From assembly GCA_029948255.1 (NCBI GenBank), contig JALIZF010001882.1, forward strand, positions 310,001 to 374,000: a stretch of DNA of 64,000 nt, given 5' to 3'. Numbering within the stretch: the stretch's first letter is position 1; every line of letters starts with the position of its first letter. Position numbers and translations under genes: made by a program. The stretch is from Telmatactis stephensoni. Lineage: Eukaryota; Cnidaria; Anthozoa; Actiniaria; Isophelliidae. The notes under the pieces are model-generated. The model was not told the DNA's origin and did not search any database. It worked only from the letters and a program-made list of their open reading frames with translations. This document shows, piece after piece, positions 27,759 to 38,500 of this stretch.

Positions 27759-30139
27759 TACACACTTTCATTGTTTTGAAGTATTCCTTATTTTTAATAT
27801 CTTGGTGTCTTAAAGTCGGGGAGGGTTTTGAATTCAGCAGGGAAGAGTGGGGCTGATGAATTAAACAAAAGAGAGGTCATTATTGCGAGGTCATTATTAC
27901 TAGGAGGTCGTTATTAGCCGAAATAATGACTTCAAGAATATCTGGGTAGTTTTCATAAAAATACGAAATTTATACAAAGAGAACAGGTGACAACAACAAG
28001 AAATAATCTTTAATGAACATTCAATGCACTATGATTAGGCTACGATAAATTATTATTTCAATCAATAAATCATAAATTATATGAAAGTGTAACACTTTGA
28101 TAATAGTAGCTGGTATAGAGTGATTTTCTTGATCCGTCAAAGCCTTATAGCCGACTTAGGGAAAGAATTCTCTACTATAAGCTTAGTTTTACCTTAAAGG
28201 TCTTTAAACAGAACAATGAAAATCACTCTATGTCAAAAAAGAAATCAATTGTTATGAATTGTAATATTGCATATGGCACCACCACTTACATTCAAACATA
28301 TTTGCCCTGAATTACTAGGAATCCCCAAAGCTTCGGGCGGCGCTTTCCCAATGTTTGCCGTTTCGGTGCTACTACAAATGCCTTCCTTCCCAGATTGAAC
28401 AATATTGGAAACCTTAGCTAATTGTTTGTCAGATACCCTTTTGTAGCTCTGTAAAGACTCTGATCTGTGACCAGTGACACCCCTAATTAATTTGTCATCA
28501 ACATTTTCCTGGAACAATCTAGTTGCAGCTGTTGCTCTTAAAGAATGATTTGTGAAAAAACCATCCACCCCAGCTTCTTTCATCATTGATTGGACTACAT
28601 TCTTAAGCGTATTATGACCCAAGGGGACACTACAATACCAGAACTTCTTCTGCTCATAATTTTGTAAGGGCTTTAAATAAAATGCATTATCTAATGCCTC
28701 TTTTGGGCATCTTTCTATGTAACTCTTCACAATTCGCACAATGCATTTCTCTGGACATTGGACGTTAGCATATGCCCTACTAACTTTAGGAGTTAGCTTA
28801 CGATGTTTTAAACCACCCTGGATGGTTTTAGACACACCCTCAGAATAAAGCAAATATTCCCTTCCCTCGGAATCACAATGAAATGAAAAATTCCTTATGG
28901 ACAAATTTCTATGCTCATCCCCAGCCCGCATCCCAAAATTTAGGCCTATCAAATAAAGAGTTGTTCTCAACAAAACTTTGGGACAACTATCTCCAAGAAT
29001 TTTTTTTCCCCAAAGATCATTCTCCATTTCTTCGGAAATAACTTGTGCTTGTTTTCTTTGTAAGCCTAGCTTATTGCTGGTAGATATTTTCATTTCCACG
29101 TCTAAAGCTTTTTGAAGTTTGTCAAACTGCCCTCCTACGGCGAAAAGCTGAACTTGTTTCCCTTCATTTCAAAATACTTCTGCAAACTACTCACTATCTC
29201 ATGCAATGTTTTTCCAGGATATCTTTCGCCTCCTTCCTTTCTGACTTCTGTGATGAATTGAGAAAGAACTTCACATAGGTCTTCATCTCTTGATATATCT
29301 AATAATTCTGTGGTTTTCTCCAATATCTTTGAAACCTTTGACTTCTCATCCTGCTCATCTGCAAAGTTGCTCTTTCGCCAATTCTGCCATGACTCGTATA
29401 AACGGAAAGCCCACATTGCTTTTCTCTTGGTATTGGTTGGAATGGACTCTGATGCTAATTCCAACAAATCTTTCTCGTCCATTTTCTTGAAACGTGTTTC
29501 ATGACTACACTTCTCTTCAATCACTAACAAGCAAATGAATAAAGATAAGTACAAAAAAACCCTGAAATTACGTACAAGACGTACCTCATGATGAACTCGA
29601 TAATACAAGATGCAAAATAATTTAAGAACATTTTTAAATTACCTGGACTTAAAACAGATGGATTTTCGTTTTCCAAAGCATCCAGCAATTGAGAAAGTAT
29701 TGCATCCTCGTCATCATACGTCTCCATCTCCGTCGCAAGCTCAAACGAAATGCACATTTGGTAACACGCCAAGCTTGATTTTATAGTCCCGTGCGACTAT
29801 GGAACGTGAATATGCAAAAACTTAAAAGTTTTTATTTCTATTCAAAGGGACAATATCCCATTTAGTGAAATTCCAGTAAGTAATTTTGCGCTTGCAGTTC
29901 ATTAAAACTTTCATACTAAGTGCAGAACTATACCTACATGCTCATTTGTTAATGACTAAAAAGCCAATCAACAAAATAAAGGTTGTAGGCGTATTTTAAA
30001 ACAAAGCTTGTTGTCTTTTGTTCAGTTATTATAGAACATTTTTCATATCACATTTCGAGCTTGTTAATAAATTTTTTCTTTTGCAAAACACTGAAAAGTT
30101 AATGACTTTTTTTTCTTCGAAAACAATGAAAGTGTGCAT
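27759..30139. mobile_element. TTAA-flanked insertion carrying a tyrosine recombinase gene
   Basis: TTAA at 27755-27758 and 30140-30143 brackets 19-bp inverted repeats: TACACACTTTCATTGTTTT on the left and TGCACACTTTCATTGTTTT inverted on the right. It interrupts the left arm of the large fold-back. The right junction is followed by about 60 bp (30144-30204) absent from the opposite arm, so the event was not simply a clean insertion, or the other arm has a deletion. The only gene inside is the minus-strand recombinase. Confidence 0.55.
28245..29772 (-). pseudogene. DUF3504/Crypton-like tyrosine recombinase, spliced, one frameshift
   Basis: Exon 1 (29643 up to ATG 29727 or 29772) encodes METYDDEDAILSQLLDALEN and ends at CCAG|GTAATT. 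Exon 2 starts at 29523 after CTTGTTAG. The join restores one frame (LSP-V-IEEKCSHETRF), followed by a core-binding-like domain (RKAMWAFRLYESWQNWRKSN to LHEIVSSLQKYFEMKG). Near 29160 the frame slips by one base (or two); beyond it the catalytic domain continues with all expected residues: Arg in FGMRAGDEH, Lys in KTIQGGLKHRK, HxxR in NHSLRATAATRL, His in GHRSESLQ, Tyr in SYKRV. This is the DUF3504 type shared by ZMYM2/QRICH1-like proteins and CryptonA recombinases. Without the slip the protein would be about 445 residues. The conserved active site suggests recent decay or a sequencing error. The C-terminal tail (to ICNITIHNN) is not recognised. Confidence 0.8.
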
Positions 30140-30489
30140 TAAAATGGATTGCGCGCTCGGTCATTATTTTCAATAAAGCTCAGAGCTCGTCCATTATCCT
30201 ATACATATCACGCGTCAAAGTCAGTAGAAAGTTGCGAGAAGAACCAGAACTCCGCACTTTCGAGTTATAATGTTGGCGTTGAATTCATGTATAAGGTAAA
30301 TTTAGTAATGGATGTTATTACCAACATGGTACTGTTGGAATTGGATCCAATAAGAGTACTCTGGACTTCATTGATTGTTGAATAATTAGCCATGTTTACT
30401 GGAATCTCGTACTTTTTCGCGCAAAATTCTTGCAATTCATTCTGAAAATTTTACATCTTTGACAGCGCCCCCCAGCAAAATTATTTAAT

Positions 30490-31600
30490 AATACGCTTTT
30501 GCCATGCTTCGTCACGCCATGGTGCAACATTGCCTATAATTAGCATACTGAAGCATGCCTGCATGCAGGAATGTGGGAATGAAAACAACAACTTGAACCT
30601 AGAATCTTGCTGCGCTAAGTTACACCGAATATACTCAACTTTGAAATTTTATTTTAGTACCTTAGAAAGCTTCAATTGAATCGGCGTTTGGACAGTTTAT
30701 TGCAAATATACTAAAGTTCTACTCACCAAAGGGAGAAAACAGTTGACCGAGAAATTTTTCTTTAGGAGCACTAAACGCTTTGTGTATAAATTTTGATAAA
30801 ATTTCGCCCAATTTCATATCTAAATGGACGTATGCTGACGGAGATCCAAAGCACTTTCTCACGTGCAACTTCGTAGAGAAGTAGTCTGATATTTGAACAA
30901 CATTTGGACAGTCGAAGAGTTGTCATGCTGCTTTGCTTTTAAAATTATGGAATCGAAGACTAGAAAATGTGATTTTTGGGGTTAAAAAGTTGCGCCTCGA
31001 ATAATTCAAAATCTGTCTATACGAATTTCTCCAAAATTCGTATGCTGCTAGGCAAAGTCCTAAATATTAACGTCTTGTGTGTCATTTTAAAAGTTTAGGT
31101 CGAAAAACGCGTAAAATTGCTTGGAATCTAAAACGGTGACGTCATCGTTTCGTCGCTATGGTAACCCTGATGTAAACAAAATACACACCAATAAAAATTT
31201 CAGTCTTTATGTAGTAAGTGGACGAAAGGTCATAGCTGTGGGTGCTTTCATGTAAGAACTACAGCCGTTTCAAGTTGACCGGTCGAGCACTAGAAAAATT
31301 GTAGGAAGCCTCCTTAAAATTGACTAAATTCGGTAGCCTATATTTTATAATCTGCAACATTTATCTAGAAGTGAATGGCCTATTTTTATACATGGTGAGG
31401 CATACAGTTTGTGCCGTATGAAGCAGCGTTTTATACTTTGTAAAAGAGCAATAAATTCATCGCTGAAATTTGCATGCAAACAACTTGCTTGGAAACACGT
31501 TCACAAAAATGCTTTGGATCACATGTAGGGACCACGAGTTTGGACTAAAAAAGCTCAGTTTTGCAAGAAAGAAACATGGAAAAAGCGAATTACTAAATAA
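30490..31600. other. Core of the large fold-back element
   Basis: No reading frame above noise; AT-rich with scattered CG-containing motifs. Presumably non-autonomous element interior. Confidence 0.45.
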
Positions 31601-32316
31601 ATTTGCTGGGGGGCGCAGTCTAAGATGTAAAATTTTGAAAGTGAATTGCAAGAATTTTGAGCGAAAAAGTACGACATTCCAGTAAACATGGCTAATTATT
31701 AAACGATCGATGGAGTCTAAAATACCCTTATCGGGTCTAATCTACACAGTAACTTGTTGTTAATGACTTCCATTGCTTAACGTACCGTACATATAAATTT
31801 TGCGCCCACAATATTACTCGAAAGTGCGGAGTTCTGGTTCTTCTCACAACTTTCTACTGACTTTGACGCGCGATATTTTCCCATCTGGAGTGCCTTCAGT
31901 TTGGATAATTATCCACAACGCACTAGCGGTAGGTAGACTGCTCATGTTTCAGTTGTCTCAGTATTTCGGTAGTTGAACATAATTTTGAAGAACGAGATAG
32001 CCAGCCAAATGTTCCGTGTCAACATAAAATTTCTTGCATTCGATAAGCAAATGATTTCAAGCCCAAAACACAGACATGCGCAGACAAATTGTATACATGC
32101 TTTTATAGGTTGTTAATCAATTCGAAAGCTAAATGCTTTCTTTGTGTCGTTATGCTCATGCGCAAAATAGAATGCATAGATCCCACACGCGTAAGAGTGT
32201 GCAGTGGTAAGAGGTATTGGTGCGTTAGAAAGTTATAGAGTTTCGGGACAGCGTGCAAAGTTGTCCCGATCGTCCCGATGATTTCGTTAAATGAGGGACA
32301 ACCACTCATGAATAAC

Positions 32317-32460
32317 ATGAGGGACGATTAGTTCTAATCGTCCCTCATTAATTATGGATGAGGGACGATTAGTTCTAATCATCCCTCATTCATAATTAAT
32401 GAGGGAATATTAGAACTAATTTTCCCTCTTTCTATTCATGAGGGAGGGATGTTAGCGATT
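32317..32460. repeat. Three consecutive short palindromes
   Basis: GAGGGACGATTAGTTCTAATCGTCCCTC is a perfect 28-bp palindrome at about 32320-32347. It is followed by a close second copy (ATCATCCCTC, 32362-32389) and a third degenerate one (GAGGGAATATTAGAACTAATTTTCCCTC, 32401-32428), spaced about 40 bp. Confidence 0.8.
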
Positions 32461-32508
32461 AAACGTCCCTCCAAAAACAATAGATCCCGAGGTGATCATG
32501 GTATTACA

Positions 32509-34285
32509 CTAGTAAGCAATCATGGTAAAAACTAATACTGTAATATGATAATAATAATTGTAATATAATAATAATTATAATAATACTACTAATAATAATA
32601 ATAGTAGTAATAATATCTTTATTTAACGAGGGTGACACTTTATAACGGATACTTTCCAAGTGGCCCTCAACTATATGCTAATAATAAACAACTGCATGCG
32701 GTACAAAAAAGAAACTGATAAATAACGATAGAAATAACTATAAACGATCTAAGATCTTGGTGGTAAAAAGATATCTATATGTTATATATATATGTATATT
32801 TAAGAATCTAAATAAAATGGATAACTATATAAATATTGACTGCTTTAAATAGCTAATTACACCCACAGGCCATTGCTATGTTATGGCTTATAGTCGATTC
32901 AGTAACAGCATGGTATATCAAAACTGCTTGTAATTCATGATCAAATAACCTAGAGCATGAGCAAAAGCAAATAACCTCTTTATAATTCTCATGAGCAAAT
33001 AACCTCTTTCTAATAAGCCACTTCACGCTTTCGCCCGCCATTTTGAATTGGGGCAAACGCACCAAAATCTATACAAATCTGGATTACTTTGGCTTACCAT
33101 AACTCGGCTAATTTTTAAGCCTCAACTGGAAAATGTTTTCAAAAATAAAAGGTTTGTCTCTGATTAAAATATTCTTTAAAAGGAGTTTCGGTTTTGATAC
33201 TGGAACTTTCATAAGCAAGATAGTTATGTAAATAATGGTGCGGTTCAAATATGCTATGTTTTAATGTTTACTTCAATCTATTTTATGAGAAACTAGATTG
33301 ACATTTAGAAATGTTTAAATTAAACGCTTTGAATTTGCACTGACATTTTAATGGAATTACCAATTCGTTGTTTTTTCTTAAGCTGCGGGGTATCTGAACA
33401 GCAACTATATATAGGGTAGAATTTTTGTTCTTTCACGCCAGTTGTTATATTACAAGCTTAGTCTTAGAGGATAGTCCCGCCTATTCTTGCATTTACACCT
33501 ATAGCTGGCTACGCCCTAGTCTAATTTTATCGCCTTTTCTCCTTTATTTTGGACTGTCTTTTGGATATTTTATATTATTTTGGCAGCCCTTCACTTTTCT
33601 TCCATATCATATGTATAATTTTAGTCTTTGACTTAACTTTCGTTCTTTCAGTCACAAATTCATTAAGTATCGTGCCATATTTTTAGCTAGTCATAGAGCA
33701 CCAAATTGGTTTCCATACTGTGATAGACATTGTCATGTATATATGTAGCTAATAACTAGTATAAATATAGGTACGGTCTTTAAGCAGTTGTGAGGTGTAC
33801 CTTAAATAAAGTAAAAACTTTAATCGACAAAATAAAAACCTCACGGACCAGCCTGGCTAGACCGATCCCTTATAACAATTTAGCCGCTAAACTTCTGCCA
33901 TTTTCACCGCGGCCTCTTGTTCCGAGTTTAATTTCCTTTCGTTTCGACCGTGTATCACTAATTCGATATCTGCAAAAAGATGCAATGATTGATTTAAAGA
34001 GGCCTCTGCGTTTACCCTTGAAAAGAGAATCACTTAAGGCCCTAGCCTCCCACACAAGCACATTTTTTATAACAAATTGATTTTCCCCTTAATTAGCTAC
34101 ACGACGAAATTTCACATGACTCATCAAATTTGGCCAAATTTTCTCATTCATACGAGCAAAAGTTATTTGTCAAACAAGCTACTTTTGTCATAGAAAATTT
34201 GCTCATACGAAAGGGCATTTGAAACATCTGCCTTTTTATATATCATACATTTATTTGATAGCGTGCACTAACTGGAATAAGATTG
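32509..34285. other. No supported gene
   Basis: Contains an (AAT)n-rich stretch (32545-32615). A minus-strand frame from about 33041 starts MAGESVKWLIRKRLFAHENY in a good context and might be a first exon, but no continuation is visible. A plus frame 33790-34080 has no recognisable features. Confidence 0.35.
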
Positions 34286-35305
34286 CTTTAGTTTAAATTA
34301 GGCTATACCGAATAATTGATCATATTCTAGTTTGTTTTTAAGTTTTGATCGTCATAGTTAAAATGATACGGAAGTTCGTTGTCAACATAGGAAGAGCACA
34401 AGTAACTAGGAAATAGTCTTTTTTTCCCCCTAAAAAACTGAAAGAAGAGGTGAACAATAATGTGAGAAAAAGATGACTAAATAAATAAAAGTGAGAATTA
34501 ATGATTAGCGTTTGATCGATGAATGAGTATAAATGAACAAATGGATGAATGGGTGGATGGATGGATAAATGGATGGATGAATGGACGGACTGATAGATGG
34601 ATGAAAAATAAATAAATGGACATATTGTCGGATAGAGTAGATTGGTTTCTGTGTTATTCATGATTTATATGCACTGTTAAATTATTGTCAATACACCGCC
34701 ATTATACAGTCACATCAATTCATAATTTATTGGATAATTTATTGGATCTTACAAAGGGATCTTTTAGGGTTATTTAGGGTTTATCGGGACACATTTTATA
34801 TTTTATATTTTAATGTAAGTAATGTAGTTTTTACCTTAGTTGTTAGGCAGGTCCACTGATTAGCTCTCGGCTGATAGATTTTAAACCTGCATATCAAATA
34901 AACTATGCATGTATATATAATGTATGAATAACATAGAAACCAATTTACCCAATCTGACAATATGTCCAACTATTCATTTTTCATCCATCCATCGGTCCAT
35001 TCATTCGTCCATCCATTCATCTTTTAATTAATTTGTTCATTTATACTCACTCATCCATCGAACAGTAATCATTAATTTTCACATTTATTCATTTAGTCAT
35101 CCTTTTTTCTTCCGTTACTCTCCTCTTCTTTAAGGTTTTTTTTTACTGTTTACTTGAGAAAAAGACTTTGTTTTCGCGTATGTACATTTCCTATGTTGAC
35201 AACAAAATTTACGTGTCTTTTTCAGTAAGTATGACGATAAAAACTTAAAAACAAACTAGAATATGATAAATTATTCGGTAGCCTATTCTAATTCAAAGTA
35301 TTTTT
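34286..35305. mobile_element. ~1-kb fold-back element, ~390-bp arms
   Basis: 34290-34690 is repeated inverted at 34900-35300, e.g. CTAGTTTGTTTTTAAGTTTT against AAAACTTAAAAACAAACTAG, and GGTTTCTGTGTTATTCATGA against its complement near 34927. The arms include GGAT-type tetranucleotide repeats (34545-34600 and 34985-35060). The spacer of about 200 bp is non-coding. It ends about 235 bp upstream of the GPCR start codon. Confidence 0.75.
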
Positions 35306-35540
35306 TAAGAATAGCTTAACTCAATGAGCTATGCATATGACCAGCTGGTGTTGATAAAACTAAGAAAAGCCTGCGGCATTTCACAGGTCTACAGACATTG
35401 CTCTCCTTACGTCACACTTTAGAGCAGTATACGTCGAGTTCTTAGTGATTTCCAAATCATTATTTCAGTCTTCAGTGAGTCAAGCTGCGCTCTCAAGCTC
35501 TCCTCGGAGGCTAGAGATATAACGCTTTGAATAGCTCGAT

Positions 35541-38500
35541 ATGAGTGAATCGGAAAACACCATAACAGTTAATTTTACTTGGAAGCGGAAAAATGCATCA
35601 GTTGAATCACTCCCTAGAGCAAGTCTTAGCGAAGTTTTAAGCAAACCAGAAGTTCTGGCTATTACCTTTTTTCTTTTCCTTCAAATATGTTTTGCTGTCG
35701 TTGGGAATGTATTAGTTGTACGGACTGTTCTTGTCACCCGACGACTTCATATCACTGGGTATTACTTTGTATTGAGTCTCGCAGTGGCTGATTTCTTAGT
35801 TGGGCTTCTTGTGATTCCAGTTTCGCTCGTATATAATGTGACATATCATATGAGAGGTAGGTCTTTGAGGTATTCTGTAGACACCTTGATCATCAGTTAG
35901 CAGATTGAACACATACGTTTTACATATAATTGATTTTATGTCTTTTATGAGAGGGAAAATTCGAAGATACTTTCAATCGGCTGTCGGTCGTGACTGGCGA
36001 TGAGGAAATGTAAATTATGGATTGTTGTCCTTATTACCTTAGTCTTCTGTTGATCTCTTCTCTTGATCTCTTCTCTTGATCTCTTCTCTTCTCTTCTCTT
36101 CTCTTCTCTTCTCTTCTCTTCTCTTCTCTTCTCTTCTCTTCTCTTCTCTTCTCTTCTCTTCTCTTCTCTTCTCTTCTCTTCTCTTCTCTTCTCTTCTCTT
36201 CTCTTCTCTTCTCTTCTCTTCTCTTCTCTTCTCTTTCTTTCATTTTTCTTTTTTTCACTGTTCTTTTAGTCTTCCGTTATTTGTTTAGCTCATAAACTAA
36301 ATTAACTTTTAAATTTGGAAAGAATTCAGAGAACATTAATTTTTAATGTTATAACTTGTTTAACCTTTCAACCAGGGCAAAAATAAACAAAAACCGTTTT
36401 GACAAAAGTAAAACGTTTGCATTTCTTGGCAAAACTAAAACAAACGTTTTGATATCAAGATACCAGATCCTGTTAAATGAATGGATATATATTCTAAAAG
36501 ACATCCATTCGTGAATCGTTCATAACCTAATCTTTTTTCTTTGAGTCTGACTGTGTGAGAGACGGGAAAATCTAGTTTAAATTTTTCCTAGATCATACGA
36601 TAAATTTCCATATTTTCTGGAATTGTATGTTTTTATGGCCACTACCTTCCTGAACGACGCCAACGCTGGTCTATCAAAACCAAAGCCCACATGAGGGAGA
36701 CTTTCTTTCCTCTCTTTTGAACTTTCTTTCCTTTTCTTGCATCTTATTAATTTTGTTTTACGCTTCACTTCTATTGTATTAATTTTGTTTTCCATTTTTT
36801 TCTGTGAAAATGTGAAAATGATATATCAAAATGTATAGAAACCCCATCGAGCTATAGCAGTAAATACAGAAACAATCTTTCGGTAGGTGTTTTTTAATGG
36901 ACAGCATAATGAAAAAGCTGTTATAAGTATGATTTTAAAATCATGATCAAAAGAAACAAATTGAACAGAAATATAAGAAACTGTATGAGGAACGGGTGAT
37001 TTATTTGACTATTTAAGTGCTTTTAACGATCATAAAAGAACGTTGTTCATTATGCATCTTATTTGTTTTCTAGTTGCTTTATCTTTGTTCATTTCTTTTT
37101 CAATTTTGTCGATATCTTTTTGTGTTTGCTTGGACTTCAAAAGACTTTTTATTTCGCGTAATTTGGTTAAGGACCGCGTGCTCCATTTGTTAGCTTCATG
37201 CTAGCTTGTTGATCATGCTAGCTTCATGTTCTACATGCATCTTGTAATTTCAGTTCTTTTTCGCACTTCTTCAATCACCTTAAGTTTTAGGGCTTCAACT
37301 TCCACTAAGTATGGAAAATAGTTGTCGATAACTAGTCGTGATCGATAACTTATCACTGCAACAACTAAAAGTCAACTTTTTCTCAAATTCAAATGAGCCC
37401 AGATTATTATCAACAGCTCCAGGCCTTTTTCCAGTATGTAACTAGTCATCGACAGCTACCAGCAATCGATAAAAAACAAGCTATCCATAACAATTTCCTA
37501 GTCTGCGGAGACCCTTAGGGAACTAGTTTCGAGTTTACAGACATTGCAACCCTTAAAAATGTAAGTTATTTTCAATCAAGTGTTCCGCAAAAGTTGAAAA
37601 AATAGAAATAACAAATAATGAAATTAAAATACGAACTGACTAAGGTAAAGAGGGAATTTGAGTTTTTTAAGTATTTCTAGAAGCCAGTGAAGTGCTATAA
37701 GCAAATGTTTATATTTGAAAGGTATATATCTTAGTCAAAACGCTGTCAATTTATGTATACTCTGCCCAAACACCTGGCATAATTTGCTCGGAATAAAAAT
37801 AAGTACGTATACCACATGGCTAGACTAGTTCATGTGTAGCACTTAATTGTTTTTAACAATATGTTTAATCTATAAAATGAAAAATATTTTTTGAAAATTT
37901 TGATAATTTCTTTTTTCGTTTGAAATTCATGTTGGAAATATTATGTAGATTAGCCTTATTGATCCATGTTACTGATCATTCATATGACTATTTTGCAATC
38001 CCAAGTGTCCTGTTGCCTAGTATTAAGTTCTCTTTTCACTTTAGGGTAAGAACCCTTTATTAACTGCATGAGTGATTTTCAGTTAGCTTTAAAGCAACAT
38101 GTAAAGATAGGATACAATATTGCAGGAAAGACATCGCGGTTAACCTCGCATCTAAAAATTATGAAAAAAAACCATAAATTTTCTTCAATGACGGCGGATA
38201 GAAAAACAGATAAAAAGGATACATAAATAATTAAATAAATTAGAAGAAGAAATGACAAGTAAACAAGCAAAATCATAAACCGTTTTCCCCCCATTTGAGA
38301 CCTTTTCTTTTTTGGTTTTATTTTGATTTTAAGTCACTTTGAAATACACCTATTTCAATAATTATAAATGTTGTCGTGCCGAGCATACGCGACTCACCTG
38401 AAAGGAAGCATGGGTAGAAATAATTTAAAAAGTTATAAAACCACACAAATATCAACACAACTACACACATCTAAGTTGTCCTGACCTTAAACGCCAAAAG

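Larger units (their letters stand above)
27356..32508. mobile_element. Large fold-back element, left arm interrupted
   Basis: The right arm (about 31600-32106) is continuous. Its inverse is found on the left in two pieces, 27520-27754 (e.g. CCGCTAGTGCGTTGTGGATA) and 30205-30490 (e.g. AGAACCAGAACTCCGCACTT). The left arm is therefore split by the TTAA element at 27759-30139 plus about 60 bp. Outermost ends share GTAATACCATGATCACC (27356 and, inverted, 32492-32508), though the segment next to them differs between arms. The undisturbed core is about 30490-31600. Confidence 0.65.

Noticed and set aside
28245..29772. Bacterial XerC/D-type recombinase from contamination
   Set aside because: The gene has a spliceosomal intron and DUF3504-type sequence, and sits in repeats shared with the rest of the window.
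33790..34080. 96-codon plus-strand frame
   Set aside because: No domain, no homologous copy in the window, and the opposite strand is equally open; composition looks random.
36034..36288. Glu/Arg- and Ser/Leu-rich frames on both strands
   Set aside because: Entirely within the (CTCTT)n microsatellite.
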